Positions 54,038-64,000 of a stretch of 64,000 bases of DNA are shown here, one piece after another. A program made the position numbers and the translations under genes. Numbering within the stretch: the first letter of the stretch is position 1; the number at the start of each line of letters is the position of its first letter. The DNA comes from Harmothoe impar (Eukaryota; Annelida; Polychaeta; Phyllodocida; Polynoidae), in contig OX381705.1 in assembly GCA_947462335.1 (NCBI GenBank), forward strand, positions 4,826,703 to 4,890,702, written 5' to 3'. Under the pieces are notes generated by a model. The model did no database searches, was not told the origin of the DNA, and was given only the letters and a program-made list of their open reading frames with translations.

Positions 54038-54555
54038 CATTATAATTCAACATGGTAAAATAAAAGCCATTTAAAACAAATGTTTTGTCGTTCTAGTTGT
54101 GTCTATTATATAATTATAATACACAAATGATATTCCAAGGCCAGAACCATCATGGAATGATCTCTCATCTCATAATGACTGCCATCTTACCCTGGCACCG
54201 AACACTCTGTAGATGTCTCTAGATTAATGTTTGCAGAGGACAGGATCTGCAGCAATATTGGCAGTGGTGTGTTTGGAATAAGGCATGCCGAATCACCATA
54301 ACACACTGCAATTCATCAAAAATGTCTACCAGATATATATATGAGAAGCTTTAGTCTATGATGCTTTTCTAATTCAAATCATAATTCAGTTTAAAATGAA
54401 TGTAATAGGTATCTTTAAAAAATGATATGTTTTCAGTTTCACAGAGGAAAACAATTGTCCAATCATTTTATATGAGAGAAGTTATCGAAAATATCTGTAA
54501 TCTTATGCTCCATGCCATTTTCCATCACAATATATGATTTCAGCTTGGTGGGTAC

Positions 54556-56950
54556 ATACAATCCTACATTTGTGCATCATGCCAACCCTATATGATTGCT
54601 GGTGTCCCAAATTCCTGCATGAAGATCTAGGATGACAACCGATGCTGCCTTAGACAACATGCCATTCTCTAATCAAGGGTCAATGGTATTTTTTTTACAA
54701 ACAAGCTAGGCCTCAGACAGCAGCAGATGTCACCAGGTGCAGGAGACAGCCAGTCTACCCCAGTACACATCCCACTTACCTCCTACAGCTTTTAACATTA
54801 ACCCTGTTACAACAGCATACTGCCTTAATCCCTTTACAACAATGAATACAATATGACCCATGGATATAGCATAGGCATTGCTCCCCAGAGGTAAACTCAT
54901 AACCATATGACCCGAATGCAATGCTGGTAAAGAGACACTCTGAATTATCTCACCATGCTTAAATGTCTAATACCTCCCTCTTCCCTCCCCCCCTCTCTAT
55001 ACTGCTGCTGATGCTACCACAGTCTGGTGATTATTTAGAAGGCGCTGCACCCCAGGCATGCCTGATGAGCCACAACCCGGGGAACGCCGTTTGTCGTCTC
55101 CATATTGCACTGTCACACACATTGCACTTACTGTGTTATCTGCAGGAGAGGCTCTGATCTCACTGGATGCTTCAAATCTCCTATGCAAGTCATTTCCTGA
55201 GCAGATACAGAGTCTCCAACTGCATAAGTTTACCTCAATTATCCAATATTGATTTTGGCAAAAATGTTTAATAACACATTGGCACCAGCTCTCTTCAGTT
55301 AATGCTATTCTGCTTTAAATTCTTACACTGAGTACTCCTTGTCTCCCTTAGGCTCTCTCCCTCTTACCTGATCCAAAGGGCTTAGCTCATTGAAGTGATA
55401 TGCTGACATTAAAGGGTTAACGGGCTAGTAGATTTAAGAAGGTGGCCGGTACCCTGCAGGGTTGGGGTTAGTAGGATGATATTGATCCTTAGGTGCTGTG
55501 GTGGAAGTAGGCCAAGATCTGAGTGTGAGGTGTCTCTGCTGCAGCCTGAACGCGTCAGTCCACAGGCACCAGGGGTAGAGAAGGGGGCAGAGTGTGAGGT
55601 GTCTCTGCTGCAGCCTGAATGTATCAGTCCCCAGGCACCTGGGGTGTGAATGCCATACTTTCAAGCCACCAGAGGGCTGCATTTAAACAGTAAAAAATAT
55701 TTATCAAAGTTAATTATTTTTGTAATTCTGATGCAACAATGCATCTCTTTTTTCTCATTTCCTGTCCTTTTTTATTTATATATTTTCTTGTCTGGCCAAG
55801 GACATGAATGAAAAAACACAAGGATCGCTACACTCTTGTTAGAAAAAGACATGAATAAATCCCATTAATCAGCCTCTCTTGGTGCATTTATAACAGGGAT
55901 TGATTTGTGAAGGTGTTGAAAATGAAGATGAATAAAAGTATAGATGGCACATTGCCATCACCACTTCCAGAAATCCCATTAATACTCTGTTCATAGGGGG
56001 TATTTATTTCATAGATGTTTTTTTTACGGAGCAGTAGGATGCCAGAAATAAAGCCATACGAGCACCACTACAGAGGGATAGAGAAGTCAAAATGCACTCT
56101 TGTAATAAAAAATAACTTATATGGAAATATGATAGAAAGGACTTATGATAATACTTTCTTAGGTTATCATGAGCTAAACTAATAATTGTTCACAAGGTTC
56201 AGATGAGTGCGAAGAGCGAGCATTAGAAAGATAAGACTTTGGTAAACAACTTTCACTTTGAAAGGCTCAGAACCTGTAGGTGAGCAGTCTAAGACCTCAG
56301 GATGAGCAGCTCAATCAGCTAACATGGCAGCAAGCCAGGCTGCTAACCATGGCAACAACAGGGGTAGACTCTGCCTTCAATGTCAAGGTAAGGGTTCTGA
56401 GGGTGTCTCTTTACTCTTCATACCTTTTTGACAGAATTGTAGCCCTCACTAGCAAGGAGAGCTGAGAGGTCAAAAAGGGTCCAACAACTAACATGTAAGG
56501 TTGCATGTAAGTTAAGAATGTTAAAACTTAAAGATAAGTAGTTTCAAAAAACCTAGATGTAATTTTCAGCAGTGAGGTCAAAGATTGATCCTACAACCAA
56601 CATGTAGGGTTACAAGGCAACATCCATCATTAGAATAATACTATGACCAGCGGACTGATCACCCTATGACTTCCAAACGGAAATCCCCTTCAAAACAGCC
56701 AAAAGGTAAATACCTTTTAGTCGTTATACAGCAGTAGCAGATCTTACAGATGAAATCACGTAATCAGGCGGAAGTCATGCTGGTTACTGTACAGAAACCA
56801 TGTTTCTCAGGTACCAGCACCCTGCAGGGTCCCATATAGGGAGGCAGAGGTGAAGGGAAAACAAGACCAGAATAAAGCGTGGCAGTTGGAGGATGCTGGT
56901 GTCTGCTGGTTGCTGGGTGGTGGCAGGGGGGGATGTGGGACATGGTAGAT
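54556..56950 (-). repeat. Inverted copy of the duplicated unit
   Basis: Reverse complement of about 41,500-44,660: cagcagatgtcaccaggtgc (54,721) matches 44,463-44,485; the 69-bp repeats are present as two inverted copies at 55,510-55,650; gagcagtctaagacctcagg (56,282) matches 42,125-42,145; and the ggaggatgctggtgtctgct block (56,886) matches 41,525-41,560. Confidence 0.85.
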
Positions 56951-56974
56951 AGGCAGGGTTCTCCGCAGACTAAA

Positions 56975-57095
56975 AATTCACACCGTAAATTCTTGCATAG
57001 AAATAGCGGCTTATAAGCGAGTCAGGCCCCAGGCGCAGTTTATAGGATTCTCCTAAGGTGAGCATGAGGCTTATACAACGGTTGTTGCTAGTAAT
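56975..57095. mobile_element. Fragment of the CCGTAAAACC MITE family
   Basis: caccgtaaattcttgcatag, cggcttataagcgagtcagg and gaggcttatacaacgg resemble the left part of the element at 12,401. The right inverted end is missing. Confidence 0.5.
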
Positions 57096-57304
57096 TATTG
57101 GCACCACATCCGAATTGATGCATAGAAGTATTTTCTTCTGGATAAAAAGCCCTAAAATTGGAATAACTTCTGTTCTAATTGATGGATTTTCAAAATTCAA
57201 AAACCTATAGAAAGCTAAAATGACACCGGCGGCGATTCTAGGGTAATATGATAGTAGTATAGTATGTATCGGAATGGGACTATGGTTAACTACTGTTTAT
57301 TACT

Positions 57305-57692
57305 CAATCGACATGCAGCCAATCAGAGGCCTCCATTTGGTCACGTGACCGGAAGTGACCTACTTAGGGGATTAGTGGTGACGTCACGTGACCTAGTTAG
57401 CCAATCAGAGGCCGCCATTTGGTCACGTGACCGGAAGTGACGTCATATGACCTACTTATGGACCGGAAGTGCCGTCATATGACCTACTTAGGGGACCGGA
57501 AGTGACGTCATATGACTTAATTTAGGATCACGTGACCGGAAGTGACCTGATGAGTCACGTGACCGGAAGTGACGTCACATGACCTAATGGCCAACCGGAA
57601 GTGAGTGACCTCATTGAGGATCACGTGACCGGAAGGGACCTGATTGATCACGTGACCGGAAGAAGAAGAAGAAGAAGAAGAAGAAGAAGAAG

Positions 57693-57723
<31 letters not shown>

Positions 57724-57735
57724 GACGTCACGCGA
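57305..57735. repeat. Array of composite E-box/ETS/CRE motifs with a GAA expansion
   Basis: Nine copies of CCGGAAG occur at irregular ~26-75-bp spacing, most as TCACGTGACCGGAAGTGAC, several continuing to TGACGTCA. Thus CACGTG (E-box), ACCGGAAGT (ETS) and TGACGTCA (CRE) sites stand side by side. Two CCAATCAGAGGCC blocks precede the first copies (57,319 and 57,401). In the last copy a (GAA)n run (57,660-57,721) interrupts the motif between CCGGAAG and TGACGTCA. It lies 3' of the minus-strand death-domain gene. Confidence 0.9.
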
Positions 57736-57971
57736 CTTAATGAAGAGATGAGCGTCTTTAAGGGGTCACGCGCTTTAAAATGTGATTTTTTTTTTTTTTC
57801 TCGAGAGGAAGAAGCGTGTCTCTTCATTTTTTTTTGTTTATCACGTGCCTCGATGAGGCGATCAGCTGCGACTGGAGGAAGTGACACTTTAAGAGGACAC
57901 GCGTCTTAATTGTTATAATATTTTTTTTTACTTACTAATAAAGAAGACGTATGAAAATAAAACACAACAAT
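57736..57971. other. Downstream flank of the death-domain gene
   Basis: Contains cgcgacttaatgaagagatg, an AT-rich segment and two AATAAA hexamers on the plus strand (57,939 and 57,955). No AATAAA is seen on the minus strand just after the gene's stop, so its polyadenylation site is unassigned. Confidence 0.4.
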
Positions 57972-58712
57972 TCACATGTCCGTCGTTCTCGTTGTTTCTT
58001 GCTTGATAAAGTCAAGTAATATCGCGATGCCGAGGTCAAACTTTCCCATGTCCTCAGTCAACACTCGAAGGAGTTCAAAAGGCGTACCGCCGGCACCGTC
58101 AGCTTCATCTTGCCACATTTTCAACACTCGGAAGGCCCACTCAGCGGGACTTCCTCCGTATTCGCATTCTTCAGCGATCTTATCTAACCTCTCAGGCGAC
58201 AATTTTAAATGGTCCCCCACCTCTTTCCACCTGCTACCTAGACGTCTGCCGAGGGTGCCCAAGTGCTTATGCATCGCGCGCGAGTCGGGGTTTTCGAAAT
58301 CCAACCCCTGTTTGTGGAGAAGGGACATCCACTGAGCCAACAGTTCCACGCGTCTAATGCGGGTGAAGACGCGACCGAGCTCTCCCCATCTATGACGATG
58401 CGGGGTTTCACCCCACCAGACTCGGAACATCGCCGTACACAGCTCCTCCGGTGTCTTGACACTGCGCTCTACTAGAGCATCCATACGGGCGGCGGTAACT
58501 TTTAAGCTACTGCCCAACTCTCTCCAAGAGCCGCTCAACTCTTTACCTAGTTGACGAAGAAAGGCGTCGCTATAGGCTAAGCGCCGCTGTCCTACCTCTC
58601 TTTTCTCCCCATCGGTCTGCCTCGCGCGTCTCACGTCGTCAAGCCGCATTAACTTTTTTTCAGGTGGACAAGGCGGTGAAGGCGAGCTTGAAAGTGGAAT
58701 AGCTTGAGCCAT
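57972..58712 (-). CDS. Intronless gene: protein with two death-domain-like modules
   Basis: The 246-residue product has a short Pro-rich N-terminus (SSSPSPPCPPEKK), then two six-helix modules of the death-domain type. Module 1, about residues 49-136, reads FLRQLGKELSGSWRELGSSL with W...LG..L.V...R.D.L, P.EL...MF..WWG and a final RW.ELG.VF..I. Module 2, about residues 148-237, reads LGRRLGSRWKEVGDHLKLSP then RLDKIAEEC, AEWAFRVLKMWQDE and ELLRVLTEDMGKFDLGIAIL. Death domains mediate homotypic assembly in apoptosis and innate immune signalling; the partner is unknown. No receptor, kinase or caspase part is present, so it would act as an adaptor-like protein. The start used is the first ATG after a CGG-rich leader. 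It could be an expressed retrocopy. Codon use is GC-rich relative to its flanks. Confidence 0.8.
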   Translation of the reverse strand: MAQAIPLSSSPSPPCPPEKKLMRLDDVRRARQTDGEKREVGQRRLAYSDAFLRQLGKELSGSWRELGSSLKVTAARMDALVERSVKTPEELCTAMFRVWWGETPHRHRWGELGRVFTRIRRVELLAQWMSLLHKQGLDFENPDSRAMHKHLGTLGRRLGSRWKEVGDHLKLSPERLDKIAEECEYGGSPAEWAFRVLKMWQDEADGAGGTPFELLRVLTEDMGKFDLGIAILLDFIKQETTRTTDM

Positions 58713-58723
58713 CTCGTCTCGTC

Positions 58724-58725
58724 TT

Positions 58726-58757
<32 letters not shown>

Positions 58758-58765
58758 TGGTAGTA
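58724..58765. repeat. CGG/TGG triplet repeat in the 5' leader
   Basis: ggcggcggcggcggcggtgg followed by tggcggtggtggtggtagt, which reads as CCGCCGCC/CCACCACC on the gene strand just upstream of the death-domain ATG. Confidence 0.85.
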
Positions 58766-58816
58766 GACGTTACTGTGGTCAGAGGCGATATGGTTTTTTT
58801 CCAACAGAAATCAGAG

Positions 58817-58824
58817 CTTTTATA
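58817..58824 (-). promoter_or_regulatory. TATA box for the death-domain gene
   Basis: On the minus strand TGTATAAAAGCTC lies ~105 bp upstream of the ATG at 58,712. With transcription starting ~30 bp downstream (near tctgttgg), the leader would be ~75 bp and include the triplet repeat. A plausible core promoter for an intronless gene. Confidence 0.55.
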
Positions 58825-58839
58825 CAGAGGGAGTTTAAT

Positions 58840-59690
58840 CCCATTTCCAACAGCACTCCAGCTGTCTAGCGACCTGTCCGCATGACGCTTTTTCAGCCGC
58901 TCCGCTCCTTAAGAGCTTAGATGACGAGGGGTATGTCATCGCTATCCGTGGAGACCAGCTGAAAACGGTGTTTTTTCCTCATCCATAGCCTTACCTCCTA
59001 CCCCCTACCTGAGGACGTCTCCCTGCCTCTGACATTCATTGTAACAAACGTCAGAGGTCAGGTGAAAATCAGATTTTTTCATGCACAGCCTTAGTCAGCT
59101 GTCACCCCTCCCTATTGAACTAGCCGGCCGCCGCCTGGCCGGCCCGGTCTACTCACCACGGCAGGAGGTGGTGATTTTTTTTTTGTCTTACACGTAAGTC
59201 GCTCACCACATGCACACGCCTCTACTCACAGACAGACACGTTCGTCTTAGGGGGTCCTGCTTCACGCCACACGCCTCCTGTAGTTTTTTTTGTATACACA
59301 CTCTAAGCTCATCACCGTTAATCCTTTATACAGCTAACGCGCGTTGAATTGCTGAACAGGGTGGTAAGTAGCTTAGCTCATGACAGTGGATCCCTCAAAA
59401 AAGAGGGGAAAGGGATCCAGCTGAAAACGTCATACCTTATGTCTTTGTGAATGGCCGCCGGTCAGTCGGCGGCAGCAACCGCTTAATCCTTTATACAGCT
59501 AATGCGCGTTGAATTGCTGAACAGGGTGGTAAGTGGCTTAGCTCATGACAGTCGATCTTTCAAAAGGGGGGAAAGGGATCCAGCTGAAAACGTCATGCCT
59601 TATGTCTTTTGTTTCTCTTTGTGAATGGCCGCCGGCCAGCCGGCGGCAGCTGAACAGGGTCAGTAAGTAGCTTAGCTCTAGAAGCGAGCT
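58840..59690. repeat. GC-richer upstream flank with a ~180-bp tandem duplication
   Basis: cctttatacagctaacgcgc ... aatggccgccggtcagtcgg at 59,322-59,470 recurs at 59,488-59,650 with small indels; each copy holds cagctgaaaacgtcat, and a similar cagctgaaaacgg is at 58,958. No gene is seen. It may be part of the same inserted island as the death-domain gene. Confidence 0.7.
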
Positions 59691-61138
59691 GTCAAGACAA
59701 TCCTGATATTAAATCTAAGACTGCTGCATGATATCGAAGGATTCTTTGTTTATGAGGGATCATCAGGCTATATCATATTCTAAACCCATTTAAATTCATT
59801 GATTTTGACTGTACTTGCCTCACCAATCATCCTATGCTTCTCTTTGGCTGAGTAGAATATCAATAAGCTGTAAACGCTGTCTATAATTTTTGAAATATTT
59901 GTTGGCAGTCCACAGCTATACATAACATTACAGTGACAGGGTTTGCATGGGAGCTTGGCTGCTCACTTTGGTGAGGTGAGTGCAGTGGCGGGGATAGTGA
60001 GTAGGGAAATGGTTTCTACCCGTCCCTCCCTTCCTCTTTACATCCTTCACCTGCCTCCTTTTATCCACCCTCGTCTCCATTTCTAAATAAAACCACCTTA
60101 GCTAAAGACTCATAAAATCACCTAAAAGGTCCTGTTTCTAAATTTGCCATCTTAGTCACTGTGATCTGTCATGCAAGCTGAAGGTTTCAATAATATGTGA
60201 CGAGTGGATTATCTTTGATGTCTGGGTCCTGCTTTGTCTGCCACCCCATACTGTCTTTACTGTACTTACTCTCTTACAGGTTAGGCAGCACACTATTACA
60301 ATACTCCTCAAGCGGTGCTTGCCATAATGCTGTCACAGTGTGGGTTGTTAGAGACCGTAACCACAGCAGAATCAGTGTCTGTTACAAGAGAACCCCCTTC
60401 ATGTGGTGGGCATGGGAGAGAAATGGCAATTCCACATAGCCTTTATAAAACCACATACAATTAGATGCTATTGATATCAAATTTAACAGCGAAACATGGT
60501 AGAACATCAGAACTAGACAAATGTCAATGGGAGTAAGGGGCTGTCTTTAGGAGAGAGATTATTACAATTTACAAAACAAACAGTCTTCTATGAATCTCCA
60601 TTACTAGATTTAGTTCTCATCTTGAAGGATGTTTTGGCGGGCTGTGACACTGAGGAAAACATGGCTATTATTGTACATTTCTAATTGTATGCCTGACTAA
60701 GTCACAGTCATTTCTCATCCGTTACAATGAAAGAAAACATTAATGACCACACCATATAAGGCCAGGTTACCCTCAAGGTGTTTTCCCTGTTATTTAGATG
60801 AGCTAGATGCCCAGAGGATGGGCCTGCTGAGAGCAGCACTGACTTAAAGTGATGATCTTGGTCTTGTGACCCCAGCTTTGAAATCATTCCCATCTATCAA
60901 TATATTTAGTGAAAGAAATGTCCCTGACATCTGACTCATATGATGATTTCATTTAAGCACTGGCCTTGGCGATAGATGGGTACAGTTTGTAATATCCGGA
61001 GGGGATGATACATTTAAAGGTTAGATTTGGTTTAATTTGTTGTAATGCCATCCTTAAAGTGCTAAACAGCTTGACATGGTAGCTGCATATTCTATCACAG
61101 AGCATGTTGTGCTCGTCTTCCAGGATTAATTTGGCCAT
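59682..61138 (+). repeat. Segmental duplication, partial copy 3
   Basis: Matches 38,830-40,335 (and copy 1 in part): gctgtcaagacaatcctgat (59,687) to ttccaggattaatttggcc (61,118). The match starts and stops sharply, next to the GC-rich island on the left and unrelated sequence on the right. Confidence 0.85.
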
Positions 61139-62500
61139 AATGGTCTACATCACAAATCACTCTCAGATCTCATGAAATATAAAACTGAGGAAGATCACAA
61201 TTATTCACTGTTAATGCTTGTCAGAGCCAGTAGAGTCCCTGGGTCCCCATCATAAAAGGTGCACTGTGGGGAGTCAGAATGGCAGCCTCAACTGTATCAA
61301 AAGGTCTATGCTGTGCAAAGAGGCACTATCAATGGCTTCTACATGACTTCTGCATTTCTCAATTAGATACAGGGATTAAGCGAACATTATGCAGCCCCTG
61401 TGGGAGATATTTGAACACCATACCAAAGTCAACTATAAAGAATGAGCCACTGTAACACTTTGTGCTATATTTGGCTTTTATATCCAGGCTAGTACCACAG
61501 TAAATACCTTTTTGAATGCTAGCTCTGCTAAACCACCATAGGCTTAGACAGACCCACATGTTTCCTCCTTCCTGTTAGCTTCTTAGGTTAATGAATGATA
61601 CAAAAGTGGTCTGCAGTGATGATCTCTGGGAGCAGCCAGTGAGTGAACTAACATCGTGAAGGTGTGGGGGGGGGGGGTAGGTGAAGGGGTTAGGTAGGTT
61701 AAAGGGGAGTAGGAAGGGGCCGTGTTTTTTCCATAACTATGGAGTAGGAAGGTCTATGCTGACTAAAGTGATTTGAAAGGACTAATAATCAAGGGGCTTA
61801 TTGTGGATAGGATGGTTAGGGTAAAGGGTGGGTGTAGATAGTAGTGTGAAGGGAGTGGGTAAGGCGTCAACTAGCAGTTTTGCATGCTAAGCAGGATGTA
61901 TATCTTTTGTGGGTCACTTAGGGCAAGGTTGTGGTCATCTAGGGGTCATGACATTGTGCATAGATATGTTGGACTGGTCAGTGCAGGTAGTGTTGAGGAA
62001 TGAGGTCTCAGGAAGAATGAAAGGGGGGAGAGAAGGGAGAAAGAGAATGGGAGCATAGGATCAAAGCAAAATGTTATTTGGAGACCTCTGCCTTATTCTG
62101 ATATCCATCAGGCATGTGACAAGAACTGACCGGCCAATGAATATTGGTCACACCAGCTGATGACTGCTTGACATGCAGGGGACAGGTCCATCATTTATAG
62201 GAGACCTTTAAGGTTGTGTGTGGGTCAGGGTGACTGTGGGATAGTGTGTGAGTAACTGGAAGAAGGGGTTAAATGTGACCAAGTAAAAGTGAGTAAAAGG
62301 TATGACTGCCTTCTAACTTCCCTATCCCAAAAGCCCCTCTATCACATCTGCTGTGTCCCTCTGGTCTTTCTGTGTAAGGGGAGTATTCCACTCACACTCT
62401 GATTCTGTTGGTCGGGCAAGATTTGTCCATAAGTTTAACCTTGTAAACAATGGAATCTAGGCTGACAAATGGTGTCAGCGAAAGGAGTGAAACTGTCAGT
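61139..62500. other. Non-coding stretch
   Basis: No gene, RNA or clear repeat. A G run is at 61,667-61,677, and purine-rich DNA at 62,015-62,045. Confidence 0.5.
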
Positions 62501-63075
62501 GTGTACAGGTAGGAGCCCTATGATGAGTATGAAGCCCCTGACCATGGAGTAACTGGGTCCCCAAAGAGCCATCTATCTAATATGCCTACTTGTAGAGGAA
62601 GCTGGGGACCCTCATCCAATAATATATTCATTTAATTCCACTACCACCTCCTAGAACGTCCATCCTACTTGAAAACTCATGATATACACACATGGCCATG
62701 TGCAGTGTAAGGTGACTGCCGACCGGCCAGCCATCTAGCCAGCATAAATACCAGCCGATAAGTGAGGCTGGGAATGTGCAGCCAACAACATATTTGACTT
62801 ACCTACTTCCACCTCCTACAATGTTCTGCCATGTCTACCCAATGTGTAAACTCATATTCACATGGCTAGGCGTAGCGTAAGGTGATTGGGTCCCGGAGGT
62901 CACCAAGCAGCCATCTAGCTGCAAACCAGCTGATATATGGGTCTAGGAGTGGTCAGCCAGTATTATACTCTCAGATATGTTTACTACCACCTCCTACCAT
63001 GTCCTCTCATGTGCACTCCCAATTCACATTCACATCACTAGAAGGTTCCTACCATGCAATATTGGCAGCCCCGGG
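62500..63075. repeat. Degenerate ~170-bp tandem repeat, three copies
   Basis: ccacctccta recurs at about 62,644, 62,811 and 62,988; gtaaggtga(c/t)t at 62,707 and 62,878; and agccatcta at 62,567, 62,729 and 62,909. Copies are strongly diverged. The flank to 63,510 has no gene; a C run is at 63,211. Confidence 0.6.
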
Positions 63076-63514
63076 ATTGGCAGTATGCTGACAGCCTGCC
63101 TAGGTTTGAATGGTGTCCAAGTGTTACAAAAACAGACTTTTAACATTCCCTCAATGTACCCTCTATCACTTTCCCCGACCCTTTTTTAGCTTTCCCATCC
63201 TCATTGCTTCCCCCCCCCCCCTTGCTTTATCCTTGGTCCCTCAAGTCAGTCTCATCCCTGTCTAATTTCTATAGCTTCAGTTCCCCCTGGATTAGAGTAT
63301 TTTTTGGAAGGTTATTTCCCCTTTTTCAAATATCTATTCCACTCAGACAGTGGCCTTGGTCTCCTTCTGGAATGTCAATAAGCTGTACAAACTGTCTTTG
63401 TTGGCAGTGTACACCTATACATCCACATTACCCTGACTGTGGTGGAATGACAAGGTTAGTGGAGCAGTATGACTTTGGTGAGATAAGGGTGCTGTGCAAT
63501 TGTGATTTATGTCT

Positions 63515-63735
63515 ACCATAAAACCTAGTGTATAAGCCACAGCTAGTGAGCGAGTCAGATCAGTGGTAAGGCTTATAGTATTGGCCTAGAGTCAGGGGGG
63601 CTTATACATGAGTGTTTTTGACTATGGTACAAAAGTAAAGTCACCATAATCAGATCCCCATTGTGGCTTATAGTATCGGCCCAAATTCTAGGTGTGGGTG
63701 TTATGGGACCCTACATACGAGGTTATAAAATACAC
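63515..63735. mobile_element. Degraded copy of the CCGTAAAACC MITE family
   Basis: taccataaaacctagtgtat at the left and tacgaggttataaaata at the right, with internal cttatagtattggcct / cttatagtatcggccca duplicates as in the 12,401 element. Confidence 0.65.
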
Positions 63736-64000
63736 ATGCCTATTTAGTAGTTTAAGCAATGAGCTGCACACCATTTTGTATTGAAGCTACCACATTAGCA
63801 ATAAGAATATGAAGTAATTGACACTCAGTATTAAAGTTGTAGATATTTGTGAACCATGGACCTGCTCAAGGATATACAAACTTGCTGTTCATTGAATATC
63901 CACTAATGCTTTTAGAGATCATTTGTGTCTCCTTATGACGTAATTATTTCCCCATTCCAGTGTATTAACCAATAATAAAGCACCATCCACCTGCTTGGAA

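Larger units (their letters stand above)
52796..54555. other. Insertion interrupting the inverted arm
   Basis: The inverted copy matches left-arm sequence up to about 52,795 and again from about 54,555, while the left arm is continuous across the corresponding point. About 1.7 kb is therefore inserted here. It holds the small ORF at 53,416 and the hammerhead-like motif at 53,997. The ends of the insertion could not be fixed to the base. Confidence 0.5.

Noticed and set aside
57601..57909. Poly-Arg open frame and its poly-Leu antisense
   Set aside because: Translation of the (GAA)n run within the promoter-motif array.

Overview
The window is eukaryotic, intron-rich nuclear DNA and mostly non-coding. 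Repeats dominate: satellites, minisatellites, MITE-like elements, LINE remnants and large segmental duplications. It has no bacterial or organellar features. A marine invertebrate deuterostome, most likely a cephalochordate (amphioxus, Branchiostoma), fits best. The reasons are intronic minisatellites built from exon-intron boundaries (which I recall, without being able to check, being described in amphioxus), an intronless two-death-domain gene, and many small palindromic elements. The species call is inference, about 0.55 sure.

Layout. 0.3-3.7 kb: a 180-bp satellite, itself built from ten 18-bp subunits. 4.45-11.03 kb: five and a fraction copies of a 1,257-bp tandem unit, then satellite again up to a 200-N gap (11,706-11,905). 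12-14.7 kb: MITEs, LINE tails and a broken reverse-transcriptase fragment. 14.75-17.63 kb: a fold-back structure about 2.9 kb long whose arms are two related 41-bp minisatellites. 18.1-19.85 kb: two back-to-back MITE-like elements and a TA-flanked MITE.

19.9-27.4 kb, minus strand: eight exons, in phase throughout, of a CC2D1A/CC2D1B (Lethal giant discs, Lgd) orthologue. They run from the end of a DM14 repeat through the C2 domain. The 5' part and the last C-terminal exons are not visible. Two adjacent introns carry minisatellites that are tandem copies of this gene's own splice boundaries: 16 copies of a donor and 13 copies of an acceptor. A further 31-bp array of about 39 copies lies upstream of the first visible exon.

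32.2-45 kb is a tandem duplication of a unit about 6 kb long. A partial third copy lies at 59.7-61.1 kb and an inverted copy at 52-57 kb, giving a very large imperfect palindrome with its axis near 49 kb. Inside the inverted copy sits an insertion with a small ORF and a hammerhead-ribozyme-like motif at 53,997-54,037. 57.3-59.7 kb is a separate island: an array of composite E-box/ETS/CRE motifs, then an intronless minus-strand gene for a 246-residue protein with two death-domain-like modules and a TATA box. The rest, to 64 kb, is sparse repeat-derived sequence.

Only the CC2D1 and death-domain genes are well supported as protein genes. Most other open frames come from tandem repeats.
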